Part shown: one piece after another, positions 11,213 to 23,689 of the stretch
Numbering within the stretch: position 1 is the stretch's first letter
Layout: each line of letters begins with the position of its first letter
Origin: Linyphia triangularis
Lineage: Eukaryota; Arthropoda; Arachnida; Araneae; Linyphiidae
DNA: 64,000 bases
Direction: 5' to 3'
Assembly (NCBI GenBank): GCA_963978545.1
Contig: OZ021729.1
Span: 86,160,670-86,224,669 of the forward strand
Program-made: the position numbers and the translations under genes
The notes under the pieces: generated by a model
What the model saw: the letters and a program-made list of their open reading frames with translations, nothing else
Databases searched by the model: none
What the model was told of the DNA's origin: nothing

Positions 11213-11954
11213 TGTTCCGTGGATGGGTTCGAAAGATTTGAAGCCAAGGCAGATCAACACTTGCAGAAATTTATTCCAATGTAACTCTTCACAGATTCTC
11301 TTACAGCTCCAGAACTTCTTGTTCTAGTAGACTCAATACAGCTCTTTTCACAACAATAGAGCACAAACAGCAGTTAAAAACTTGACAACATAACTGCTAA
11401 AATCGCAAAGACAATGTAATACAGTTCGCTTTAGAACTACTCTGAATGCTCACTGAGACTCAGTAATTTCAGTCAACTCACTGACTCAACTCAGTCAACT
11501 TCCACTTCCCGCTCACTTGGCCGGTCTTTTATAGGAGAGGCGAACATTCTTGAAACTTCTAGAGGTAGACATTTGGAGAACTTTCCAGATCGTAGTCGAA
11601 AAGTCCTATACATGTACATGGGGACCGAAAATGTCGCCAAATAGTCGCCAAGTTTGGCGACATTTGGCGATTTCTTGCCAAACTTGGCGACAAAAATGAG
11701 TCGCCAAAACAGTCGCCAACTTGGCTCTATCTCGCCAATTTGGCGAGATTGTCATTACCATAATATTTAATGCCCTGCTCCTTGTAAAACTCGCTTCCCA
11801 GCGTTATCTCTGTAAAACTCGTTGTCAAGCATTAAGACACACATTGCGGGGAAGCAAACTAACGACGAACTATTGCACTGCCTTATGCGAAATGTACATA
11901 AGTTTACAAAATTAACACTACGAAATATTTACAAATATACAAAAATTCGTAACA
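11213..11954 (-). mobile_element. Solo LTR 1 of a Gypsy-like retrotransposon
   Basis: This 742-bp element has TGTTCCG and CGTAACA ends and is flanked by ATAT duplications (11209-11212, 11955-11958). ATAT target preference with 4-bp duplication is known for the 17.6/297 group of Gypsy elements, hence the assignment. Read on the reverse strand, the order fits an LTR: a U3 crowded with TTGGCGA/TCGCCAA motifs, a heat-shock-type element (11542-11564), TATA box TATAAAAG (11526-11533), then AATAAA (11270-11275) about 57 bp before the end. No internal region or second LTR is present, so this is a recombination remnant. Confidence 0.85.
11542..11564 (-). promoter_or_regulatory. Heat-shock-type element in LTR 1
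   Basis: Alternating GAA-TTC-GAA-TTC pentamers in exact 5-bp register (11542, 11547, 11552, 11557) are followed by a near-unit GAG (11562). Transcription would run leftward to the TATA box, which is 8 bp away. Four consecutive perfect units exceed the three usually needed to bind an HSF trimer. Function is inferred. Confidence 0.6.
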
Positions 11955-12109
11955 ATATTTAAAATTAGATGCCAACAGCAAGCACGCGCTGTTTACAAAA
12001 TCTGCTCTGTCTTAATGAATATAGAAATTGGCATTGTATATAAAGGATCTGTATTAAAAACTTTTTTCATGGATTTTATTATTTAAAAAACAACTTCTTT
12101 CGATGCGGC

Positions 12110-12560
12110 CGAGTCTTGCGAACGCAAAATATGTCGAATGCTGCAACAACATTTCCGTTTTCTTCCGCCACGCCTTGTCTTGAATGTTCCAACTAAATCA
12201 TCCTCCCAAATTGAAACCACACTCGCATTTTAATTCAAAAAGAGTCTGTTTATAGCCCCCCCCCCCCTCCCTTATTCCGGAGGAACCTTCGAAATATTAA
12301 TTTTAATCACCGTCCTTCGTGCATAATTGAGTTTGAGTGGGGGAGGCCCCTAATGCGATTCCGAGTTAAATGGGGTGAGAAATCCACCTTGGCGCCCGTT
12401 AATGAAATTTGGCGGCGCTCGGATTAATTGGGCGCCACGCTCGATCATCCACTCTTTGCTGACGTCAGCAGTCGGAATCCTCGCTTAAGGTGCAGAAATG
12501 GTATTTGGATGGGGGGTGTGTGCTCAAGACACGTTGAGATGTAGCCAAGGTCTGATCATG
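12110..12560. promoter_or_regulatory. GC-richer unique island with Maf-type palindrome
   Basis: This unique, non-AT-rich block lies between repeats. It contains TGCTGACGTCAGCA at 12457-12470, identical to the 14-bp C-type Maf recognition element and including a full CRE. It also has GGATTAATTGGGCGCC-like homeodomain/GC motifs and GTTAATGAAA. No splice-framed exon is obvious. A conserved cis-regulatory module is a reasonable guess, not shown. Confidence 0.35.
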
Positions 12561-13302
12561 ACAAGTTGGGGGCCCGGACACACCTTCATCAAATGCGAGA
12601 TTTATTGGAAATGAGCTTGACTCGTTGTCAAATGAATTAACATTAAATAGAGAAAAAAGTCGATTAATTAATGTCAATATATTATCTTAAAGTTTTTTTT
12701 TTTATCATAAATAAAGAAACAAATTTCAAATAACCAAATTTATAAATCGAAACAGGTGAAATTTTGTAATGTAGCGTTGCATTTCACGATCCCAATGTGT
12801 AGTTAATATCCGTGACAAAAATATCTGCATCATTATTCACAACTTCAAAGCAGACATTTGCTGATCTCGCAATTAATTTTTTAAGACTTCCTTTCAAAAT
12901 TTCTTCGAGAAATATTTTTTTTTTTACGCTTTTAAGTGATGGTTTGATGCATTTAAATAAATACACTCTGGGATACTAAAGACTGTTCAAGATCAATACA
13001 AAATTATTTTTATGTAAAAATTCTTTTATACAGATTGTAAAAGATATTCACAAAAAGAAAGAAAAGTTATAGATTTACAGCCAATTTCGGGGCCCCCTAA
13101 AATCATGGGCCCAAGGGTGATGATCAGGGTCTGGCTGTAGCCTGAGTGATAAATTTTCAAGTAGACGTATTCTGAAAATTCGTAGAAGAACGTTTCAATA
13201 TCACATGAATGCCTAATCGAGGACCTAGCTGGTGGGTAGAGTTTGTGGTGGAAATGTTAGAAACACTGATTGAACCATGAGCCATATCTTTCGCTTGTTG
13301 TT

Positions 13303-13640
13303 TTTTAAATCCTTTATATTAACTTCGATTTTTGTGTGTTTGTTTGTGGGAATGTTTGTCGGTGGCGGGAAAGTTTGAGGTAAGCCTAATCAACTCTCTT
13401 GTCGTCATCCGATTGGGTTGAAACTTGGCAGATAGGTTCGATGTCAATGCTTTCTATCAAATTTTGAGGGCTGCCACCGTCAATGAAAGGTCGCTTTACG
13501 GAATATTAAATAAACCATCATCCCAATCGCGCTGAAATAGCATTTAACCGATCTTTGAAGAAACTCTTTCGCGTTGCCAAAAATTGTTTTTAAAAAAGAT
13601 TTAATTTTAAACACTTTTTTTTATGGGTTACATTATTATG
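13303..13640 (+). mobile_element. Family D element, copy 2 (internally deleted)
   Basis: This copy has the intact 5' end TTTTTAAATCCTTTATATT and ACTTCGATTTTTGTGTG, both GTCATCC-type internal boxes, and the distal TTATGGGTTACATTATT end. About 220 bp of the AT-rich 3' half is deleted after GTTGCCAAAAATTG. Confidence 0.75.
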
Positions 13641-13789
13641 GAATTGCTTTAGTCTTTTCCCTCTACGCTCTGGACTTGAAATTGAATTTGAAAAGCACAC
13701 AATCCAAGTTTCAAACTTGTCGGAAGTCGAGTATGTCCAACACGCTGTGTTATTTTCAAGTGATCCTCTTTCTTATCTAAATAATAAGA

Positions 13790-14055
13790 GAGGCGCCTTG
13801 TCTGGCAATGAGCTTGGCGACGTGTATACCGAGTGGACCGAATTTTTTTCGACCGAACGCCAGAATTTACTCGTTAGAAAAACGCTCATCAGAACTGCTT
13901 CTCATCAGAATGAATTTGGGTAGAATGTTATTTCATTAGAATAGTTTTGGACAGAATTAAAGTCACCAGAAGGTTTTTGGTCAGAAGTCTTTTCATTAGA
14001 AACTATTCGTTAGAATCTTACAAATTTGGCGAAACTTAAAAGCTCGGAGGAGATT
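13790..14055 (+). repeat. Family M: degenerate 15-16-bp tandem motif, copy 1
   Basis: About ten short units ending in TTAGAA/TCAGAA/ACAGAA recur every 15-16 bp (13865-14015), for example CTCGTTAGAA, CTCATCAGAA, TTCATTAGAA, TGGACAGAA. A fixed block GGACCGAATTTTTTTCGACC precedes them. An inverted second copy at 25490-25805 has the same block and unit style, so this is a dispersed element rather than a local satellite. Class unknown. Confidence 0.7.
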
Positions 14056-15250
14056 TGGCGGTATAAGTGATTAGTGGGGGTTTTAGTCGTGACCTTCAAG
14101 GACGTCTCAAAGGTCAGGGTTTAGTCAGCAGAGTGTTTTATTTCGGTAGTGTTATTTTACACTCAGATTTTCAATTCGCCTTACTTTTCCTTTCGCACAG
14201 TCACGTTATTTTATTCTTGAATACTAACACATTTTTGTACGCATTCATGTTTTTCGGCATGCGTCAAGTTCGTATTCATTCCGGAAATACCATTTTAAAT
14301 ACAATTTTCGTTTTATATTTTGCTTTTATTTGTGTTCCATGTTGTCATTTTGTGCGTAAAATGCTGGAAATATAATGATGCGAAAATAAAGTCATTCATG
14401 ATCTTTTTTGCAAGTGTAATAGTATAATCGTTTCGATTAGAATTCAAATGAAGATACCATTATATTTAACATACAACATTACGAAAATTTTTGCATGACT
14501 TTAAATCCATAATTATGCCTTGGATATTATTTATATATTGTATCTTACAAATCAAACATTATTTGATTATAAATATATTGAAACACTTTATATTAAGAGG
14601 AGTAGTAAACAAAATTTACAAACATTTACCAATTTGATATATGTTTCAAATAATTATACATTTTATTTACTATTTATACTTGAAATTAATGGTAATTTGT
14701 ACGATTATAACTTAAGTTATTAAATACAAATGAAAAAAATATTATTTTATTAAATGTGTTTGAAGTTTTTAATATTTTAAAATCTTTCTAATGCAACCAT
14801 TGGATGTAAAATTAAAAAAAAAAAAACCATACCAACATTTTATGGTATCGAGTATGTTATATAGTACCAAACTTTTGAAACTTTTTTGATCTTTTACTAG
14901 CTTATTATTTTTGAAATTACACTTTCCAAAACTTTTTTTTTTCGTTGTGCATAGATAACAAATACTCCTCAGTATTTAAAACGATTAAATTATTTATCCA
15001 AAAATATAAACGTTTAAAACATTTTTAAAGATTTTAGAATTTTTATTTTTTAATTTTTTTAAATACATATATATTTATATACAACGATTTCTCCCCAAAG
15101 ATGCATAAAAAAAATAAATTGAGAATTAAAAAAAAAAAAAAAAAAAAAATAGAAAACCTGAATGCATATATCTATTTAGTGTATATTTATATTCTTGGGG
15201 GGGGGGGGGGAAAGTTGGATAAATAAAACGATTTTAAATATAATACACAA
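14056..15250. other. AT-rich unique stretch
   Basis: Low-complexity AT-rich DNA with a poly-G run of 14 (15197-15210) and A runs near 14815 and 15129. No gene or window-wide repeat is visible. Confidence 0.45.
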
Positions 15251-16790
15251 ATGTCTATAAATTAAGAATTAATAATAATTCAGTGTTGGTCTAAAATAAC
15301 TTTTTAGTGAAGCAGCATAGACACATGAAATTCACATCAAAGACACATCTTTATGTAACATATTGAAATGCAAAGTGTACAGCATATGTAAAAGAATGGA
15401 GAACCATTAGTGTGCAGCTATACAAATGAATTTACATTAAAAATCACGCAACTCATAGAGTTGACTTGGCTAGCAGTTGATTTTTAGTGTGAGATATGAT
15501 ATCCTTTGTCATCAGTGTTTACATGGCAATGTATTCTCATACTTAACATGAATTTCTTGATGAATTCTAGTGACTAAATTGCTCACCCCACATTTTAAAT
15601 TGTTTGCAAGTGATGGAAAGTTCCCCATACATTAAATCTTTACACAATGCATAATGTAGAAACAAGCGGCCCACTCATGTTTCATGGAGTTTGGATTAGA
15701 GGAGTAATCTAGCTTAGTTATAGGGGCGATATTCATATTTTTAATCGTTTATCCAAAGCAAAAGTGGTATAAAATTTGCCATAAGTGTTAATAAACACTA
15801 TTTAGAAACTGATGTTTCACAATCAAAGACTTGTCTAGATCAAGTTAATGTAGTTATAGTGAAAAAGTGGGATTTAATTATCTTTTGTAATCTTGGAGAG
15901 CTTTTTAAACAAATACAACGTATTGAACATAAAGACAAAAAACTCGTTTTCATCAAATCTTTTTCTTGAATTGGAATTTATCTTGAAATATCATGTTCTC
16001 ACCTTTCTACAGATCCTCTGAAGTCCAATATTACTCATAAGACTGAAAAAATTAGTTTCAGTAAACAGTATCTGATGTTGAAAAGATTTGGTCTTTAGGT
16101 GCAATAAAGTTAAATTGGTTCAATAAGCTCCCCAAGAGAGCAAAAAATAATTAAATTCAACTTTTTCACTTTAATTACGTTAACTTGATCTCTACAAATC
16201 TTTAATGGTGAAATATCGGTTTCTAAATCGCGTTTATTGATACTTATCCCGCTTTTGCTTTGGATAAACGATTAAAAAATATGAATATCGCCCCTATAAG
16301 TAAGCCAGATCACTCCTCTAATCCAAATGTCATCAAACGTGTGGGATGCTTCTAGATAATGCATTGTGTAAAGAATGAATGCATTGGGAACTTTACATCA
16401 CTTGCAAATAGTTCAAAATGTGGGACGAATAATTTATCCACTAGAATTCATCAAGAAACTCACGTTAAGTATGAGAATATAGTGCAAGCACTGATGACAG
16501 AGGATATCATATCTCACACTAAAAGACAACGGCTTGTCAAATCAACTCAATGAGTTGCGTGATTTTTAATGTAAATGCATCTGTATTACTGCACACTAAT
16601 GGTACTCCATTCTTTTGCATATTCCTTCACTGTACACTTTGCATTTCAGTTTGCGGCTGAGTTGTTTTACTTATCGATATGTTACATAAAAGTGTCTCTT
16701 TAATGTGAATTTCATGCATCTATGCTCCTCCACTGAGAAATTATTAGGGAAAAACTTAATTATCCTTAATTTATAGACATGAGTATAGTT
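15251..16790. repeat. Giant imperfect palindrome, about 1.54 kb
   Basis: The left arm beginning ATGTCTATAAATTAAG (15251) is matched inversely by the right arm ending CTTAATTTATAGACAT (16790). Homology can be followed almost to the centre near 16020, so each arm is about 700-750 bp. Landmark pairs are GGGGCGATATTCATAT/ATATGAATATCGCCCC, AGAACCATTAGTGTGCAG/CTGCACACTAATGGT and GATCAAGTTAA/TTAACTTGATC. The arms have diverged visibly, with small indels. No credible ORF and no target duplication are visible. It could be a foldback element or an old inverted duplication. Confidence 0.85.
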
Positions 16791-17967
16791 AAAACGCCTG
16801 GACATTCTTAATATTGTCGAAATTAGAATCCAATCATGATGTAGAATGTTGTAAATCGGCCTTTGTTACAGTTATTGGCTAATCTCGTCCAAATCTTGAT
16901 AAAGTATAATGGAAGTTTTGAAACGTTGATGCACTATTTTAAAATTGAAATATTTCATTTATAAGAATGGATGGAAGAAAAAAATACATGTTTTTGACAT
17001 ATTTATTTAAAAGAAAGGGGAAAAAAAATATCGTGTTATTTGGAACGATGTTTGAGTTTTGGTTAAATTTGTCCAATTTTCGAGAAACCCTGGTTACGAC
17101 ATTTTCCAATTGCTGTGTTGCCTGAGATTGCTAAATATGAAACAAATATTTAATTTTCTCATTTAGATAATGTAGTCAAGGAAAATTGCTCTTTTTTCCT
17201 TCCATGGTAGTGACAGAGAATTAAATACAATTTTTAGTTCAAGCTTGCAAATTTATAATCAGTCGAATAATTTTTGTTCAGATTCAAAGCAAGGATTGGC
17301 GGCTTAGAAAAGTGTTATAGGGAGATTTAACATATACTTCGCGAAGTACACGACAAGAAGTTTGCCACTGAATATGTACAAAAATCAGGAGGTCTGACTG
17401 TGACTCCTTATTTCGTCTTTCTATATTTTATGCTCCTCCTTTTGCCCTATTAATAAGGATTTTTCAAAAGTGGCTTGACATTCTTTCTTAACAAGAGGAA
17501 ATATGTTGTGAAGTTATGTGAGGATGAACTTTTCTATACAAACAAAAAATTATCATTCTAAAAACTGTTAAGCGAAAAACTTATTTCTTAGAACATAACG
17601 GTTCTAATTACTTCCGATAAATGTTTTAGAATTTTTTTATACATATTAAAAGAAAGAAAGTAATATCTTTAATATAAAATTTTGTTGAAATTGTAACAAT
17701 TTTCTTTCAAAATAAGAAAAGATGGATGGAAATATACTTTCGTTTTCTTTATGCTTGAAAATTTTACCAAAATTTAATACGTAGTATTTTTAATAATTAG
17801 TATCCACGCAGTTTAAAATACTGTTTAGTGTGTTCTTTACTGATTGTCCAGTTATGATTTTCAGATAGATTTTTCTGAATTAAAGCAGAATTTTGTGGAT
17901 GTTGTCTGTAAATATGGATATTCATTTTTTAAAAATCTTTTAGAATGCTATAAAAATTAAATGAATA
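16791..17967. other. AT-rich unique stretch, no gene seen
   Basis: Single-copy AT-rich DNA with no protein-like open frame and no match to repeats elsewhere in the window. Confidence 0.45.
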
Positions 17968-19051
17968 CTAGGGGGCTCCGCCCCCTGCTCGCTGAAGCTC
18001 GCCAACCCCCTGGATTGCTTTGCAATCCCCTTGACTCGCTTTGCTCGCCTTAAAGAGAAGCATTTAAAATATGCCCTAGCAAAAAGCTATTTCAGCTGCA
18101 TGATGCCATGAAACTGAACCTTTTATTATTTATGAAGAGTCAGAATACTTGCCACGTCATTATTCTGTTGCTGTCGAGACGCGTTAAGCAGGGACAGTGT
18201 GGCAACGTAGTAGAAAGTTCTTGGAAAACAACAAAAATAAACAGTTTTATACATATATAAAAAAGATCGGTTATTTCATTGAACAATTAAAATTTACGGG
18301 CTGGTTTTGTATGAAGCGCCAAAATAATTAAAGTTGCTTATCGAAATTTTTTAACGAAGCAATCATATGCTCACTTAATCTTTTTTGCGATACTTAAAAA
18401 ATAAATAAAACAGTGTAAGGCCAATTATCCAGCATTCAATCAACCGGAATTTTTTGAAAATAAAATTTGGCGAGAAAATTAGCCATATTTCGCCAATAGT
18501 TTTTTTTTTTAATTTTCATATGAGATTTTGAAGTTGAGTGGGTGGTTTTATTCGTTATTTTGATAGTTTTTAATTGATAATAGCTGAATTTGCACTGATT
18601 AAAGATGAGTATAGGTTCAGATTTACTGCACAACGCCTCTTAGCGATTTTTTTAAAATTGGCGATTTAGCGCTGAATGCAACCCGGCGACCTCCGGAACA
18701 TGTTCCAGCAGATAACTTTTCCGAAAAGTCTGATTTATCCGGAATTCTAATCCAAAAGAAATATACACATATTGGATCTATTTATTCTTGCATCATCGTA
18801 ACTATTAAATCCATACGTTTTAAATAGGCAATAATTTCTAACTGTAGATTGTAATAAGAAAAACAAAATATAGCGAATCCAAGTTGTTGCTGTTGCCAGA
18901 TGTATTAGTCAAATTTCCAAAGATATATTGTGATTGGCTGGAAATTCGTGCATAAAGTGCATTTAGAAGATTGGTGATTGAAGTCGTTGCCATTCTTCTC
19001 ACAGAAATACAGCCAAATTTGGACGTTACGCAAGAGAATTATATATATAGA
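17968..19051 (-). mobile_element. Non-autonomous Helitron, copy H2
   Basis: Read on the reverse strand it starts TCTATATATATAATTCTC after a host A and ends GGAGCCCCCTAG before a host T, which are canonical Helitron termini. The 3' terminus is a perfect 7-bp hairpin (AGGGGGC, loop TCC, GCCCCCT; 17970-17986). A second perfect stem GGATTGC/GCAATCC lies at 18010-18026, followed by GCGAGC-type motifs. No Rep/helicase ORF is present; the 1084-bp element is a passenger. Confidence 0.85.
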
Positions 19052-22000
19052 TATGCTGAGCATTTAATATTGTCGATAAATCTCTTCTAGTTCTTAGATT
19101 ATTTTGAACTGCTTAAATTTAAACTTAATTTTTTTTTAAAATTAATGTTTATTATATTCCATATGGTTAAAATAAATATTTATTTATAGTATTTAAGGAA
19201 ATATATGTGCAATAAAACGACATCTTGCCTTTTGATAAGTCAAATCACAGATTGTGTTTTAATTTAGTGACCTCTTTTCTACCACTCTATTACAAATATT
19301 AGAATAGATAAAAAAAAAAAAATAAAAAAAAAAAAAAAAAAAAATGATGGGTGAAAGTAACAGTAGGTGAAGACACTCTTTTACGTCAAACTAATGTTTA
19401 AATATAAATAATAATTTCCCTTTAATGATGTAGGAAACATACCTGTACCAATCAATGGATTAATTATCATTTATCCTAAATGTGTCTATAATAGTTATTA
19501 GGTACAGATAACTCGACAGACCGTTTTACATATTTTTCTCCAAAATTTATTATAGGAATAAATTTTGCAAAGCTCAAAAGAACCGAAGTTGATACGAGCC
19601 ATCTAAATTAAACTGCTTTATTCATTTAATATTCTTTGTTAAATTAAAAGAACTTATAACTTTACACAAAGTAAAAGATAAAATCATAAAGTTAAGAGTT
19701 GGGTAAAGATCAAATTCTATGCTCTGTTCATGCTTCTTCTAACAAAATCCATTCTATGACTCTTCTTGTTAACGTAATTCTTGTTAAAAGCTATTTTTTT
19801 TTATCACTTGAAAGTCATTCTCATGTCAATTCATATGAAATAAACTAATGTTCTGAACTTTGACATCTGGACCTTTAAAAAAATGAACACATTTTGCAAT
19901 GTATTCTGAAACCTTCAAACTTCTCTAGACTTAAAACTATTAAAGTTAGAGACCTCAAATTTGTATTATTCTTTACTAGATTAAATTAGCTTTAATAATT
20001 GTTGGCATGACTAGCTATCAATCAATTACTTGTGTACTAAATGGGACACAAATTATGGGACACAAACGGGTTCCTATATTAATAGTTACTATTTACACGA
20101 TATTCACTGAAACTGGAATTTGACAGACGAATATTTTGTCTGGAAGACTTTGCAGTTATATCTATTTCACAATGTTCACTACTTAAGATAGAACCTGATA
20201 TTTATCAGTTATAACTCAGCTTATGTTGTCGGTCAAAATATTAAACTAATGATAAATAGTGTAGGACAAAATCATATGGCTAGCCAATCATATGTTATCC
20301 ACTTTCACAAAATTGCTACATTAATGAATGTAACGAGTGCCCCAGTGGGCTCAAGCTACATTATGCAAAGTAAGCGTAAAGTATTTGAAGAAAAATTAAT
20401 TCCTGAAGCAACTCATAACCAATGAGTTTCAATGGTTATGAGCGACAAAATCATATGGAGGATTTCTCTTCCTACTTATATACCTATAAGTGAAGGAAAA
20501 ATCATAATTTCCAGTTCTGTTTCCTTTAAAATCAATGTAATATCTTTTTTGGCAATGGGCTTTATAAATAGGAGTTTTATGTTTTAATAAAGTTTTTATA
20601 ATATCACCACTGCTTTTTTTTTTTTAATTTCACCAGGATGCATCTGTCTATTGAAATCCATTACTTATGAGTTACTTCAGCAAATATTATTATTACTTTT
20701 TTTTTCAAATACGAGCCCACATTTTGTATCTTTAAACACACAAACCATTATAACTGAGAGAAATTTATTTATTACAATTCACCTAAAAGTTAACTTTTTT
20801 TTTATTTAAACTGTTTGCATTAAACCTGCGCTTTTTCCATAAAAGGGCATATTCTGATTATAGTATTCTTTCTAAAGACATTTTATACTCCAACGTAAAT
20901 AACTATAAACTAACATTTTAAATTTTGAAAGCACTATATAAGCTATAAACAATATTGATCAGAAGAAACATAATGGAATAACGGACTTTAAACTAAAAAA
21001 AACAGCAACATAATTTATAGATTAACTTATTCAATTTTTTCATTCGCAGAGCCGCAGTAAAGTATTCTCATATAATATTTCAATATCCTCCCCCCATTCC
21101 GTACGCAGCATTGATTAGTGATGATCATTTCTGGTAACATTGAGGGTTTGTGGCTACATTTGCAAAGAGAAAGCCTGTACTACGCTGGGAGGTCCAGATA
21201 CCCGTTGGCTTTAACGGCAATTAGCCCCAGAGAATTGCCTCAAGTCAGAACTGTAGTCGATAATCAATCAGTGTCACTTACGGGTTACTGGAAAGAAAAG
21301 CTCTGAGTAGAATGACTTTGAGTATTGCAGAAAAATTTAACCTATTTTAACGTGGATGTGCGATTTTAAAATAAAACTAATTGGTGCTGTATTTTTTTTA
21401 ATGTTCTAAAGGAACTTTAATATCAATAGCATTATTTTTTTACGACCAACTCGATACCACAACTATATTTGAAACCTTTAGTTTAAAAGAATATTAACTG
21501 TGATAAATTATCAAAACTTTTTTTCTTGTTTTTTTTCTTTCTAATTTTACAGTGTTGTAATGACCAAAAGATCAATGTAACAAATTTATATTTTAAATAA
21601 CTGTTGCTGCCAAAAATTAAATTTGTATTTTGCACATTATATAACAACTTTAGCTACAGCAAAAGGGGGAAAAAAGGGGAATTTAATAGCACCTTAGGTT
21701 ATCTTATTAGAAATATTTTTAATATCTTAATACCTCTCTTCCTGCTTCTATAACGTTATTTTACACTTAAATTTTCAATGCGTCTTTTTTTCCCTTTCAC
21801 TGCCTATTTTATTTTTGAATATATAATTGACTTAGTGCTGCTTTTACAACAAATGTTACTATGAATCCCACTGTTACAAATATTGCCGTATTGATTTGAA
21901 TCTCAATTAAGGTTTAGGTCCTGTTATATTTAATATGCAAGTGCAATGACATAAAATATTAGGCTTTTATATGCTTTCAATAATCTATAGAAAATTAAGT

Positions 22001-23480
22001 ATTTGTTATTATTGATATATTGATTTTTGTCAAGTAGCAATTATTTAAATGTATGTTGAGTAAGTTATAATATATTTTACTTAAAATTATAAAAACAAGG
22101 ACAAACAAAATTTACAAATAATATCCATTAGCAAAATCTACAGAAAGATGTATTTCAATTCCTTACAAATACATTTAATAATAATGCTAAATATTAAATC
22201 TAGTGTCTTTGTCTTATGTAAAAAGTAGAACTAAAAGTGTATGAAAATTCTCAATATTAAAAAATCTAGCTTTAAAAAAAAAAAAAAAAAAAAAGGAAGT
22301 TAAAAATATTATTCCTCACAATTCAGTTTCGGAATATGTGATACTGGAACTTTTTAAAGCATCTGTAGTGGAGTGAGAACTATTTTCTTTAGTCTTCCGA
22401 ATAAGTATTTCTTAATGTAATTTCTATAATATAATATTTTAGATACTTTCCAGTTTTATTAAAAGTGAAACTGAGTAATTGAGCTTAACTTTCGTCATGG
22501 AAAGCAAACCTGTTTTTTTTTAACTTTATATCAATTAAAACTATTTGACGAAGAAAGCGAAAACTAGCAAAAAAAAATTACTTATTTACATAATAAAATG
22601 GGAATTTATTGAGAAAATATAAATATTCATAATTAAAATAATACAAGGCTTAATATAAATATTTTTCAAGAAAAGGGGAGGTGTGAGTGAAGGGGATAGG
22701 TTGCTATTGCATGCAAGTTATGTATTTCCAAAATAAGTTGTTTTCAATACACAAACAGTGTGGAGTAGTTTCTAAAAAAAAAAAAAAAAAATTTTTTTTT
22801 TAAAGAATGTTAATTGTGGATAATCTTCCGTACTGTTGCAGGTATCAATTTCCGTAAATTCTCAACTGAATGGTTTATTTTACTTTATTTACAAATTAGA
22901 ATATGTTGATTGCAATTGTTAAAAAAATAGTCGTAAATTTTTTAATTAAGTCATCCGCAGAGTACGTACAATAATCTCAGAAAAAAACGGACAAATTTTC
23001 TAACAATTGGACAACTTCAAAGTTCAGTAAGTGACATATTTGTAGTATGTCAAATACACAGTAATATACACATAATTCGTCATTTACGTATAAAGTATAT
23101 ATTGTGCGTCATATTAATTAAACGTTTCTAAACACCTAAATTTCAACATCCGAAAAATAAGCTCTCTTTACTCTTTTACCAAATTGATATCGCCACTAGT
23201 CTAGCGTGAAAAAAACCCGAAGTTTCAATTTAGAACGAATCTTGCTTAATTTTTTGGCAAAGATAAAAATAATATATACAATTTTAAGGTTATTCAATGA
23301 GAATTTTTTTTTTTATACTACGAAAGTGAAGTTAAGTAAAAATGAAGGTTTTGAACCAGCATAAAATTCTGTTGAAAAATATTTCTATTGTTCATTTTAC
23401 TAAATTATGGCAATTAATGTCGAGTAGAGCTCCATAAATGGTGTTAAATTTCATATATTAAAAATGCATTCCCGTAATAG
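19052..23480. other. Long AT-rich stretch, largely unique
   Basis: More than 4 kb without a recognisable transposon or gene. It contains A/T runs and a 10-bp-stem hairpin CTCATAACCA/TGGTTATGAG (near 20414-20444). One less AT-rich unique patch lies at 21040-21310 with an open frame of 62 codons (21118-21306) that shows no known domain. A polypyrimidine tract plus CAG lies just upstream near 21050, but I cannot tell an exon from chance. Confidence 0.4.
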
Positions 23481-23498
23481 TGCATGCCACACAGAAAC

Positions 23499-23676
23499 AG
23501 CCGAACAAACGGTATAGTGGTTAGCGTGCTAGCTTCTAGACCGCGAGGTTGCGGGTTCCGAGTCCCGTGTTGGCATGGGTGTTTGTAAATGTATGTTGGC
23601 TTGTCTAATGACGAATGTTTCAGCGCATTATAGCCCTCGTGTTGCTGACGGCGCCAGATAATCTGAATAAAACCAA
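23499..23676 (+). mobile_element. tRNA-derived SINE, copy 4
   Basis: Full-length plus-strand copy with intact B box and the CATTATAGCCCTCG body variant. The 13-bp duplication GCCACACAGAAAC lies at 23486-23498 and 23677-23689. Confidence 0.95.
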
Positions 23677-23689
23677 GCCACACAGAAAC

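Larger units (their letters stand above)
10998..12085 (+). mobile_element. Family D element, copy 1, split by solo LTR
   Basis: This is the 3' part of the approximately 560-bp family D. Hallmarks are ATAGCGTTTAACCGACCATC, GAAGAAACTCTTTCCTG, TTTTGCTGATAGAGATG and the end TATATAAAGGAT. It is interrupted by the LTR at 11213-11954. Other D copies show the uninterrupted sequence across the same point (GATATTTAAAATTAG), giving an empty-site reference. No coding; TIR-like ends AAATCCTTTATAT/ATATAAAGGATTT are seen in full copies. Confidence 0.75.
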
